A stretch of 64,000 nucleotides of DNA from assembly GCF_001421015.2 (NCBI RefSeq), contig NZ_CP013023.1, forward strand, positions 2,783,501 through 2,847,500. Direction: 5' to 3'. The stretch comes from Paenibacillus bovis (GTDB lineage: Bacteria > Bacillota > Bacilli > Paenibacillales > Paenibacillaceae). A model generated the notes under the pieces. It made no database searches, was not told the origin of the DNA, and worked only from the letters and a program-made list of their open reading frames with translations. The position numbers were made by a program, and so were the translations under genes. This document shows, piece by piece, positions 54,362 through 62,119 of this stretch (position 1 is the first letter of the stretch; every line of letters starts with the position of its first letter).

Positions 54362-54492
54362 GCACGGAGCGGAGGAAAGAGAATTCTACCAACGACCGAC
54401 ATTTAAGAAGGGAGATCGACCGCTGAAGGCGGTGGTTCAAGATCTCCTTTCTTAACCGGAGGGAGTGGTAGAATCTCTTTTCGAAGCGGTGC
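54362..54492 (+). ncRNA. Large hairpin RNA between the two Y RNAs
   Basis: A 131-base rod: GCAC/GTGC at the base, TTCTACCA (54384-54391) with TGGTAGAA (54466-54473), an asymmetric internal loop, then TTAAGAAGGGAGATC (54403-54417) with GATCTCCTTTCTTAA (54441-54455, one G-U) and an apical ACCGC/GCGGT hairpin. It contains a T-loop-like GGTTCAA (54434-54440) and then AGTGGTAGA (54464-54472), which is identical to the D-arm string of Y RNA 2, in the same permuted order. It may be a diverged third Y RNA or another structured RNA. A function is not shown. Confidence 0.55.
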
Positions 54493-54530
54493 TTCCAAAA
54501 GCACACGTACAACCACCCAACGTCAATTCC

Positions 54531-54653
54531 CGATCCGAGGCGCCCAAAAAGGTTCCTTCGCCTGTCGCCGGTTCGACTCCAGCTTCCGCTATGTGTGTGC
54601 TGCGGAATAGCTCAGTGGTAGAGCAGCCCTTTTTTCTTTTTTTCCTCGGATCG
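54531..54653 (+). ncRNA. YrlA-type Y RNA 2: circularly permuted tRNA mimic
   Basis: A 123-base RNA closed by a perfect 10-bp stem, CGATCCGAGG (54531-54540) with CCTCGGATCG (54644-54653). An internal loop (CGCCC against a T-rich strand) and AAAAAGG/CCTTTTT follow. CTG (54562-54564) can pair with CAG after the D arm, so the Y stem stacks where an anticodon stem would be. The T arm is GCCGG-TTCGACT-CCAGC (54567-54583, one C-A mismatch). The acceptor stem TTCCGC/GCGGAA is capped by a 12-base loop. TA and the D arm GCTC-AGTGGTA-GAGC (54610-54624) complete it. It shares CCGAGGCGCC and the tRNA-like core with Y RNA 1 and ends 76 bases before rsr. Confidence 0.85.
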
Positions 54654-54729
54654 TACATATAAGCAGCATAGGAAACATCTTTCTGATTCTGCCTTTAAAA
54701 TACATACCAAGCACAAGGAGGACCTCATT

Positions 54730-56229
54730 ATGAGTCATGCCAAAAAATTATTCGGTAGCGGAATCGCCGCCACCACCAACAAAGAAGGATTTGTCGCTTA
54801 TAACCGCAGCATTGAAGAGGAGTACCTCCAGCTGCTGCTAACCAATACATTTAGCAACACCTTTTATGCGAACAGTCAGGAACTGCTATCCGAAGCACAA
54901 TCGATTCATCAGGGCATGGTGGAGTTGAACCCTGAATTTATGGCCAAAGCACTGGTATTCGCACGCAACGAAGGTTTTATGCGATTGCAGCCGCTGTATG
55001 GACTGGCTGTGCTATCAGGAGCCTGGCCGGATCTTTTTGCTTCTGTTTTTCAGCAGGTGGTTCGTATTCCTTCCGATCTGGCCGATTTTCTGACTATTCT
55101 GCGAGGAATGCGCCGGGGTCAGGGAGGCCGGGCAGTCAAGCGTCAGGTGGCGCTGTTCCTCGGCCGAACTACCGAGTACTGGGCAATGAAATATAACGGT
55201 CGTGGACGCGGATTCAGTCTGGGCGATGCGATCGCTACGGCACATCCCAAGCCTACTACTCTTCGGCAGCAGGCGCTTTACCGCTATTTGCGTGGTCAGG
55301 AGACTAATCTGGCGCTGCTTCCGCAGATTAAAGCTCTGGAAAATCTCAAAAAAGCTACCGATGATAACGAGCGTATTCGCTTGATTCAAGAAGGCAAGCT
55401 GCCTTATGAAGTCGTGACAAGTACCATCACGCCAACACGAGGCATCTGGCAAACCCTGATGAAGGAAATGCCTGCTTTTGCGCTGCTGCGTCATCTGAAT
55501 ACGCTTAGTCGGCATGATGTATTCAGCCGGAAAAAGAATCTGAAATATGTACAGGAACGTCTGACAGACGCCGAAGCACTGCGCAAAGCCAAAATTCTGC
55601 CGTTTCGTTTTGCAAAAGCTTTTGCAGAAGTAGACCATCCGGATCTGCGGGATACACTTCGCGAAGCGGTAGATTTAAGCTTTGACAATCTGCCGGATGT
55701 GCCGGGTCGTACCGCTATTTTTCTCGATATCTCCGGATCGATGACAGGTGAATATTTGCAGACCGGATCGATTTTTGCGCTGGCTTTATATAAAAAGACA
55801 GATGGTAACTCACTGTTCTGGCTGTTCGATACACTGGTAGAGGACGCCAAACCTTCGCGCCGGGACAGCATTATGAGTCAGGCAGAGCGTATTCATGCAC
55901 GTGGTGGAACTGATACGGGTGCGCCGGTACGTCGCCTAATCGAGCTAGGAGAAAAAGTGGATCAGATCATTATGATTACCGACGAACAGCAGAATACCGG
56001 TAGCCCTTTTTACCGGGAACTTGGAGAATACCGCCGCAAAATCAATCCCCAGGCCAAAGCTTTTATCGTGGATATCGCACCGTATCAGAGCAGTATGGTA
56101 CCGCCTGAGGACAACAATACGTTTTATATTTATGGCTGGAGCGATACGGTGTTGTCTTTTATCGCCCAATCGGTACAGGGGTATCAGGGAATGGTACAGC
56201 ATGTCGAGGCAACAGTACTGGAGGATTAA
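54730..56229 (+). CDS. rsr: Ro60 orthologue Rsr (TROVE plus vWA domains)
   Basis: A 499-residue ring-shaped RNA-binding protein. The TROVE domain covers about 20-320, a HEAT-like ring that binds single-stranded RNA ends in the hole and Y RNA outside. The vWA-like domain at about 325-490 has an intact MIDAS motif D333-I-S335-G-S337, GGTDTGAPV and ITDEQQN. In Deinococcus and Salmonella, Rsr works with Y RNAs and PNPase in RNA degradation and stress survival. CAAGGAGG lies before the ATG. Two tRNA-mimic Y RNAs precede it. No rtcB/rtcA genes are next to it, unlike Salmonella. Confidence 0.95.
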   Translation: MSHAKKLFGSGIAATTNKEGFVAYNRSIEEEYLQLLLTNTFSNTFYANSQELLSEAQSIHQGMVELNPEFMAKALVFARNEGFMRLQPLYGLAVLSGAWPDLFASVFQQVVRIPSDLADFLTILRGMRRGQGGRAVKRQVALFLGRTTEYWAMKYNGRGRGFSLGDAIATAHPKPTTLRQQALYRYLRGQETNLALLPQIKALENLKKATDDNERIRLIQEGKLPYEVVTSTITPTRGIWQTLMKEMPAFALLRHLNTLSRHDVFSRKKNLKYVQERLTDAEALRKAKILPFRFAKAFAEVDHPDLRDTLREAVDLSFDNLPDVPGRTAIFLDISGSMTGEYLQTGSIFALALYKKTDGNSLFWLFDTLVEDAKPSRRDSIMSQAERIHARGGTDTGAPVRRLIELGEKVDQIIMITDEQQNTGSPFYRELGEYRRKINPQAKAFIVDIAPYQSSMVPPEDNNTFYIYGWSDTVLSFIAQSVQGYQGMVQHVEATVLED

Positions 56230-56328
56230 GGGTGCACGAAGACAAAAGTGAGCGCAAAAAGTATGCAGCATCCAATACCCAAAGTAATATAAAGCAACTT
56301 GAGGTCAATTCTGCTGATGTGAAATAAT

Positions 56329-56369
56329 GCAAAAAGACTGCCGGTGAAAAAGCAGTCTTTTTGCATTTT
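56329..56369. terminator. Bidirectional terminator
   Basis: GCAAAAAGACTGC and GCAGTCTTTTTGC form a perfect 13-bp stem between the convergent rsr and cellulase genes. Confidence 0.88.
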
Positions 56370-56392
56370 ATACCTTTGTTATTTACAGATTA

Positions 56393-58120
56393 TTATTGCG
56401 CAGCTGTACCTGTTACTGTACTGCCGCTTTTAGTAATCGTATAATTGATGATCGCGCCGCTCCAGAAATGGAATTTCAGATTGACTTGACCATCCTGGGT
56501 TTCATTAAAGAAAGCAGGCTGCAGCTTGATCGTATTGCTGCTGTATACTGGTGTGAAAGCTGTCTCGAATTCTTTGAAAGATGTCCAGTTCTGCGGACCT
56601 GCGTTACCGCCGGAAGCATAGGTTGCTTCCATGGTCGCCAGCTGATCGCCGTTAAAGGCAGTCGGGATACTGAAAGCGCTGGTTGTTCCCTGGGCATTGC
56701 TCAGTTTTGGCGTATCATATACGATAACGTTGAATTTCCAGTTGGCACCTTTGCTGAATTTGGCTGTAATCGTAGCATTTACTCCGAATTTACCGGAAGT
56801 GGTCAGTTTGGTCAGCTGGCTGGCTTTGATCGTCAGGATATTGCCGCTGAGCGTATAGTCCGTACCGGCTTGCAGCGTAGTGCTGCCAACACTCAGGGAA
56901 GACAATTGATTGCCATTCAGATTGAGGGTGATTTTTTTATCCTGTACAGTCGTTCCTTTTTTGATATAAATGAGATCGCTGTCCGCATTGGAAGAACGTC
57001 CGGTCCAGCTCGCCTTGATCACATTGAACAGATCCGGATCGGACCAGGTGTAGTTGGTACGGCTGAAATGCTGACCGTTATCCCACAGCATGGTAGCGAT
57101 CTTTTTCTGCTTCAGATAATAACCAAGGAATTCGAAAAACTTGAGTTTTTCGCCCTGCTCGATTACGCCTGTATTTTTATCAAATCCGAGCAGACCGTAT
57201 TCACCGAGAATAACCGGAATGCCTTTGGCTGTGAACGTATTGTAAACGTTATCAAAAGTAGTCGTAATATCTTTTTGTACTTCTTCATTGAACTTGGTAT
57301 AACCGGCGATATTTACACTGAACGGCCAGTACCCATAATAGTGAACTGTTGCAATCAGGTTGGCATCGTTCAGCTTGCTCATGGTATTGGACAGTGCAGT
57401 CATACGTTCCTGAGAAGGAGAAGCTTCCAGCGTAGACAGTACCAGTGGACGTGTCGCGTTCTGACTACCGGATGCTCGCAGAATTTTGTGGAAAGAGACA
57501 TTCAGTTCATCCAGCAGCTGCTGCTGTTTGGCTTCGTCTTTGGTACCGCCATCGGTAAAGCGCGGCTCATTGACACTCTCGAACATCAGCTTATTGGAGG
57601 TGTTTTTGAAACGATCGGCGATTTGTTTCCATGCGGCATTGTAGCGTGCCAGTACGGTATCATGCTGGGTTTCCATTTTGCTGATCCAGAGCCAGGAATC
57701 ATGGTGTACATTGACCATTACGTACAGATTCTCGTTCAGCGCCCAGTTGACGACTTCTTCTACACGACTCAGATAAGCTGGATCGATCGTATAATTCGGC
57801 GCTGCACCAATATGTGTATCCCAGGTCACAGGTATCCGGATACTTTTATAGCCCTGCGCAGCAATTTGTTTGATCAGTGCTTGGGTAACGCGGGGATTGC
57901 CCCAGGAAGTCTCGTCCGCACCGGTAGCATCAAAGGTATTGCCCAAATTCCAGCCTGGCTGCATCGCATCAACATAAGATTGCATATTCGTCGCAGCAGC
58001 AGCTTTGGGTTGTACCGCTTCTTCCGCACTTGCTGCTGAAGCAGCCGAAGGAATCAGCGAGAGGAGCAGAGCAGCAGCCATCGTCAAAGACAGCAGCGAT
58101 TTGTACTTTCTTTTGATCAT
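56393..58120 (-). CDS. Secreted GH5 endoglucanase with Ig-like CBM_X2 and CBM46 modules
   Basis: A 575-residue beta-1,4-glucanase. A signal peptide (MIKRKYKSLLSLTMAAALLL, cleavage near ASAAS about residue 31) exports it. The GH5 domain covers about 45-385, with the acid/base E185 in FESVNEPRF and the nucleophile E307 in VILGEYGLLG. An Ig-like CBM_X2 module (DKKITLNLNGNQLSSLSVGS) lies at about 400-475 and a CBM46-like module at about 480-575. The order GH5-Ig-CBM46 is that of Bacillus Cel5B enzymes, active on cellulose, glucan and xyloglucan. A cre site lies 43 bases upstream of the ATG. Confidence 0.93.
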   Translation of the reverse strand: MIKRKYKSLLSLTMAAALLLSLIPSAASAASAEEAVQPKAAAATNMQSYVDAMQPGWNLGNTFDATGADETSWGNPRVTQALIKQIAAQGYKSIRIPVTWDTHIGAAPNYTIDPAYLSRVEEVVNWALNENLYVMVNVHHDSWLWISKMETQHDTVLARYNAAWKQIADRFKNTSNKLMFESVNEPRFTDGGTKDEAKQQQLLDELNVSFHKILRASGSQNATRPLVLSTLEASPSQERMTALSNTMSKLNDANLIATVHYYGYWPFSVNIAGYTKFNEEVQKDITTTFDNVYNTFTAKGIPVILGEYGLLGFDKNTGVIEQGEKLKFFEFLGYYLKQKKIATMLWDNGQHFSRTNYTWSDPDLFNVIKASWTGRSSNADSDLIYIKKGTTVQDKKITLNLNGNQLSSLSVGSTTLQAGTDYTLSGNILTIKASQLTKLTTSGKFGVNATITAKFSKGANWKFNVIVYDTPKLSNAQGTTSAFSIPTAFNGDQLATMEATYASGGNAGPQNWTSFKEFETAFTPVYSSNTIKLQPAFFNETQDGQVNLKFHFWSGAIINYTITKSGSTVTGTAAQ

Positions 58121-58162
58121 TACATTCTTCCTTTCCGTACAGGATTAGGTGGAAATTTTATT

Positions 58163-58177
58163 TTGAAAGCGCTTTCT
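58163..58177 (-). promoter_or_regulatory. cre site (CcpA operator) of the cellulase gene
   Basis: TTGAAAGCGCTTTCT fits the consensus WTGNAANCGNWNNCW at every fixed position. It lies between the probable -10 region and the start codon, so CcpA would block transcription when preferred sugars are present. Confidence 0.85.
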
Positions 58178-58364
58178 GATTTATAAATTATCATAGTGCT
58201 TCTTTAAATAACACCAGCATAATTGCAGATAAATTCATATGAAAATTAGTGATTTTCTAATAAAAAGATAATTATATAATATATGGGAAATGGATGGTGG
58301 TATTTAAAGGAACGAAATGTGTTCATTACAGTAAATCTTCATAGTAGATCTTCGAATGCGAAAA

Positions 58365-58393
58365 ACCCGGAACATCATTCCGGGTCTTTTTTA
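58365..58393 (-). terminator. Terminator of the exporter gene
   Basis: ACCCGGAA and TTCCGGGT form a perfect 8-bp stem with T tracts on both strands, about 85 bases after the exporter stop. Confidence 0.75.
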
Positions 58394-58475
58394 TATCCAA
58401 TACAAAGCGATCCCGCTTGGAAAAATGCTCTTCAGCAGGTCACTTCGCAGAGTCGAAATCTCGGCAAAAAAATAG

Positions 58476-59915
58476 TTATGCTTTTGGAGTACCGGTACGT
58501 CCCATTAACAGCGTGTAAAGCAGCAGGGCAGCTAGAGATACCGCACCCAGGATGACAAGCACTTGCTGAAAGGGAAGAGCTTCGGTCATTGCAGCAGTAT
58601 ACGTGATACCGATCGAAGCCGCTACATTGATCATTAGGTTATAGAATCCGATAGCAGTGCCGACCTTTTCGACAGGAATTGAACTGACACAGGAGTCGAG
58701 CAGTGGCGCATACATAAGTGCAAATGATCCGGCGAATATCATCATCGATAATACGTAGATAAGAGGCGAACTTTGCGGCAGCAGACCAGGCAGAGCAACA
58801 CTGACAGCGATCAGCAGCAGCGCCAGGGATACGGCTTGTCGATTGGATAGTTTTTTGGCGATACCGCCTGACAGGGCGCCGACGATAACGGCTGTGATAT
58901 AACCCGGCACCAGCAGCAGGGAGATCTTGTCGAGCTTCAGTCCGTACACTTTTTCCATCAGGAACGGAAACAAGAAAATATAGCCGAGCTGGACCGAGTA
59001 CATAATAAACACGATAACCAGAATAGAAATAAATCGACGATTACGGAAAAATTCGATACCGATAAATGCCTGTTGGCTGCGGCTGATATAAGTCAGGAAC
59101 AGCGCAGCAGCGGCAGCGAATAGGATTAGATACAGCCAGTTGAAGTCCGAGATATAGAGCATCACTGCTGTTGCGATCGAAGCGATCAGGATCAGTCCGG
59201 CAAAGTCAATACGGCTGCGGCTGGACTGTTCATCCGGCAGAAACTTCAGAATAAAAGGCAGTAGAATAAGCGAAAGCAGAGGTACAAGGAACAGCGCTGA
59301 CCAGCTGAGATATGTCGAGATATAGCCGCCGGCAAGTGCACCGATAACGAGTGAAAGCGAATAACTGCTTGTACTCAGCCCGAGGAACATTTTCTGTTCG
59401 CTACGCGGCAGATATTTGGTGACATAAATAACGTACAGCGTCTCGGCTGAAGCCAGTCCTGCTGTCTGAATAACGCGTGCAAGCAGAATCATCGGAAAGG
59501 AATGCCGAAAAGCAAAGCCAATAACCGAGCCAACGCAGATCAGCACAATACCGGTCACCAGCAGCTTTTTGATACTGACTGTATCGGCCAGCGTTGCATA
59601 CACAACCGCTCCGATTCCGATGATCAGCCCGGCCAGTGTCGCCTGCCAGCTGACGGTAGTCATTGATAGGTTCAAGTCTTGTGCAATCGCAACCGAGACC
59701 AGTTTGAATGAATTATCGATCACCAGTGCAAAAAGAAAGAAGAGTAGAATAACAGGTATAGCCTGCTTGAGACGGCGCGTTTCTGCTGCTGACTGCATAT
59801 CCGTCTCAGGTTGTACAGAAGACCCGGATGCTGAGAGATCCGATCGAACAGAACCATCCTTTTTATTGACCACGCTTTCATTTGTGCCTGCTTGTATAGT
59901 CTGGGTTTTATTCAT
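58476..59915 (-). CDS. MFS exporter related to Tet(L)/Tet(K)
   Basis: A membrane transporter of 479 residues. A long hydrophilic N-terminus of about 50 residues precedes the first helix. MTTVSWQATLAGLIIGIGAV, DTVSIKKLLVTGIVL and LARVIQTAGLAS follow the Tet(L) pattern of 14-helix DHA2 antiporters. AAAGGAG precedes the ATG. It lies 33 bases after deoD on the same strand, so the two form an operon. With a nucleoside enzyme as partner, its substrate may be a nucleoside, base or analogue rather than a drug; this is inference. Confidence 0.82.
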   Translation of the reverse strand: MNKTQTIQAGTNESVVNKKDGSVRSDLSASGSSVQPETDMQSAAETRRLKQAIPVILLFFLFALVIDNSFKLVSVAIAQDLNLSMTTVSWQATLAGLIIGIGAVVYATLADTVSIKKLLVTGIVLICVGSVIGFAFRHSFPMILLARVIQTAGLASAETLYVIYVTKYLPRSEQKMFLGLSTSSYSLSLVIGALAGGYISTYLSWSALFLVPLLSLILLPFILKFLPDEQSSRSRIDFAGLILIASIATAVMLYISDFNWLYLILFAAAAALFLTYISRSQQAFIGIEFFRNRRFISILVIVFIMYSVQLGYIFLFPFLMEKVYGLKLDKISLLLVPGYITAVIVGALSGGIAKKLSNRQAVSLALLLIAVSVALPGLLPQSSPLIYVLSMMIFAGSFALMYAPLLDSCVSSIPVEKVGTAIGFYNLMINVAASIGITYTAAMTEALPFQQVLVILGAVSLAALLLYTLLMGRTGTPKA

Positions 59916-59948
59916 CGACGTGTGCTCCTTTGTGTATAAATAGCCGTG

Positions 59949-60683
59949 TTAAGCCAGCTCCAGCGCAATCTCCATCATCTGTGTAAAAGAGGTCTGGCGT
60001 TCTTCCGGTGTTGTAGCTTCTTCACGGAAAATATGATCGCTAATCGTCAGAATCGAGAGCGCATTCACTCCGGCTCGCGCTGCATTCATGTACAAACCCG
60101 CCGTCTCCATCTCTGCACACAAGATGCCCATTTCACTCCATTTGTTCAGAGCCGTCGAATCTTCGTTATAAAAAATATCACTCGACAGCACATTGCCAAT
60201 ATGTACAGCCTGTCCTTGACGATCTGCGGTCTGCTTGGCTTTTTCGAGCAGATCAAAGGAAGCAGTTATCGAATAATAGCCTGGCAAGTGGTACTGTTTG
60301 GCATAATTGGAATCTGTAGAGGCCCCAATAGCGAACACGATATCATACAAGTTCAGCTTATCCTGGATAGCACCAGCCGAACCGATGCGAATCAGATTCT
60401 TCACGCCAAAGACGTGGATCAACTCCCACGAATACAGGCTCATACTCGGAATACCCATTCCTGTACCCATGACCGAGATACGATTCCCGTTATAAGTACC
60501 GGTATAGCCGAGCATACCGCGGACCCGGTTAAACTCAACAACATCCTCCAGATAGGTTTCCGCGATGAATTGTGCACGTAATGGATCGCCTGGCAGCAAA
60601 ATTGTTTCTGCGATCTCGGCACCCTTTGGTTTGATATGTGGCGTCTCCGTAAAAAAGTTACGTCCGTTATCTGTATAATTCAA
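59949..60683 (-). CDS. deoD: Purine nucleoside phosphorylase, DeoD type
   Basis: A 244-residue enzyme that splits purine (deoxy)nucleosides with phosphate. ETILLPGDPLRAQFIAETYL holds the phosphate loop, with MGTGMGIPS, RIGSAGAIQ, EMETAGLY and TISDHIF (catalytic Asp) following in family order. The N-terminus is about 10 residues longer than usual. The start is TTG 60683 because GCAGGAG ends 8 bases before it; the GTG at 60692 overlaps that site. It is co-transcribed with the MFS exporter. Confidence 0.93.
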   Translation of the reverse strand: MNYTDNGRNFFTETPHIKPKGAEIAETILLPGDPLRAQFIAETYLEDVVEFNRVRGMLGYTGTYNGNRISVMGTGMGIPSMSLYSWELIHVFGVKNLIRIGSAGAIQDKLNLYDIVFAIGASTDSNYAKQYHLPGYYSITASFDLLEKAKQTADRQGQAVHIGNVLSSDIFYNEDSTALNKWSEMGILCAEMETAGLYMNAARAGVNALSILTISDHIFREEATTPEERQTSFTQMMEIALELA

Positions 60684-60708
60684 TGTGCTCACTCCTGCGT
60701 TTTATTTT

Positions 60709-60752
60709 TATACAAATACTATACTTGTATATATATTTGTATAATTTGTATA
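60709..60752. promoter_or_regulatory. TATACAAA/TTTGTATA repeat cluster in the deoD promoter region
   Basis: On the plus strand TATACAAA is followed by CTTGTATA (60724), TTTGTATA (60736) and TTTGTATA (60745). Read toward deoD this gives two adjacent TATACAAAT units and inverted copies. It has the form of an operator for a dimeric regulator. The GntR gene at 62.1-62.9 kb has TTGTATAC by its own promoter, so that protein is a candidate. Confidence 0.5.
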
Positions 60753-60889
60753 GACATAAAATATCATACTTCTCTGAATGCAACAACTTCTTTTTTTGGC
60801 AAAGGCTATGTTACACTTTGTTGTTGATAATTAAGAATAAGTGGTCTATAAGAAGAATATAATTTGAGGAACGAGGAGGCAGACAACTC

Positions 60890-61804
60890 ATGGGAGGAAC
60901 GAATATATGGGATGCGGAGTGGAGGGTTAACGAAGAGCTGGCGCGTACACTGATCGGCAGACAATTTCCTCAGTTGTCATCAAAGCAAGTCAAGCGATTA
61001 GGCTGGGGTTGGGACAATACTGTTTTTCTCATCGGCGACGAGTACGTATTCCGGTTTCCAAGAAGGGCGATTGCAATGGGTTCGATTCGTATGGAAGGCC
61101 AGCTGCTGCCGAAGCTGGAGACATATATAACTATCCCCTATCCGAAGCCGTTGTTTTATGGCGAAGCAAGTGACGAATACCCGGTACCATTTCTTGGCTA
61201 TGACTACGTGCCGGGAGATTTCCCTATCGGTTTGACGGAAGAGCAACGGGCTTTATCGGCGAAGACGTTGGCGAAATTTTTGCGGAGATTGCATGAGTTT
61301 CCGGTGCAGGAAGCGCTGAAGTACGGCATTCAGCAAGATCATCGAAACTTGACGGATATAGCTTCGCGTAAAGTGAAATTGGAGGGCTTTCTAACGAAGG
61401 TGGTTAAACACTTATCGCCGGAGGAGTTTGATGTGATCGAAGCGTATATGAGCAGCCTGCAAAAGGACCGTGTCGAAGCGGTAAATGTACTGTTACATGG
61501 CGATCTTCATTTCAAAAATATGCTTGTGAATGAGAACGGGACCGTTTCCGGTATTATAGATTGGGGCGATCTGAGCGTAGGTCATCCGGCTTGCGATTTG
61601 AGCGTTGCGTATAGCTTTTTACCACCTTACGCTCGCAGTGTGTTTTTCGAAATATACGGAGGAGCGGATGAGGAAACGAAAATGTTGGCGCGGCTAATCG
61701 CAGTATACATCCCTATACTGATCTTGATGCAAGCAATCGATGATGGGAATGAAGCAATTGCAGCAGAGGCGAAATCCAATATTATGCGGGCGTTGTCGGA
61801 TTAG
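60890..61804 (+). CDS. APH-family phosphotransferase with atypical codon use
   Basis: A 304-residue kinase-like protein. The nucleotide-binding N-lobe includes GWGWDNTVFLIGDEYVFRFP. The catalytic loop is VLLHGDLHFKNML near residue 204 and the metal site IIDWGDLSVGHPACDLSVAY near 223. The architecture is close to macrolide 2'-phosphotransferase-like and other antibiotic kinases. GAGGAGG precedes the ATG. Codons such as TTG and GCG are used far more than in its neighbours, which favour CTG and GCA, so recent acquisition is plausible. The substrate is unknown. Confidence 0.85.
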   Translation: MGGTNIWDAEWRVNEELARTLIGRQFPQLSSKQVKRLGWGWDNTVFLIGDEYVFRFPRRAIAMGSIRMEGQLLPKLETYITIPYPKPLFYGEASDEYPVPFLGYDYVPGDFPIGLTEEQRALSAKTLAKFLRRLHEFPVQEALKYGIQQDHRNLTDIASRKVKLEGFLTKVVKHLSPEEFDVIEAYMSSLQKDRVEAVNVLLHGDLHFKNMLVNENGTVSGIIDWGDLSVGHPACDLSVAYSFLPPYARSVFFEIYGGADEETKMLARLIAVYIPILILMQAIDDGNEAIAAEAKSNIMRALSD

Positions 61805-61965
61805 GTTCATTAATTCGCTACATGTATGGGGCTATGCGTATCAGCACTATTTTGTCGTTTAAAGTCCGCCATAGATACAATTGGCCTTTTCTGATGCTGC
61901 TGTATATTGAGGAACACAAAATTCAACAGAGTAAGTTGCTGCGCTAACGGGACACAATAGCAATA

Positions 61966-61996
61966 AACCGCCTTTTCAACGAAGGCAGTTTTCTTG
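61966..61996 (+). terminator. Weak terminator after the APH gene
   Basis: AACCGCCTT pairs with AAGGCAGTT (one mismatch), followed by TTCTT. It lies about 160 bases after the stop in a stretch that otherwise holds no gene. Confidence 0.45.
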
Positions 61997-62053
61997 TGAT
62001 CCAATATCAGCACTGGAATTTAGCATAGCTTTTTGTAAAAGGATATAGAAATA

Positions 62054-62091
62054 ACAAAAAGGCGCTTTCCGTTAATGGAAAACGCTCTTTG
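62054..62091 (-). terminator. Terminator of the GntR gene
   Basis: On the minus strand GCGTTTTCC pairs with GGAAAGCGC, followed by CCTTTTTG. Confidence 0.65.
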
Positions 62092-62119
62092 TCGCTCAAT
62101 CGTTCTCGATGATACTGCT

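Noticed and set aside
54452..54658. Minus-strand frame over Y RNA 2 and the matching plus-strand frame
   Set aside because: Both overlap the structured RNA, have no ribosome site and resemble translated tRNA sequence.
56396..58039. 547-codon plus-strand frame opposite the cellulase gene
   Set aside because: The minus strand encodes a complete GH5-Ig-CBM46 enzyme with signal peptide; the long opposite frame has no start signal or family and is a codon-bias shadow.
58283..58555. Plus-strand frame of 90 codons
   Set aside because: It runs through the terminator at 58365-58393 and into the exporter gene; no ribosome site.
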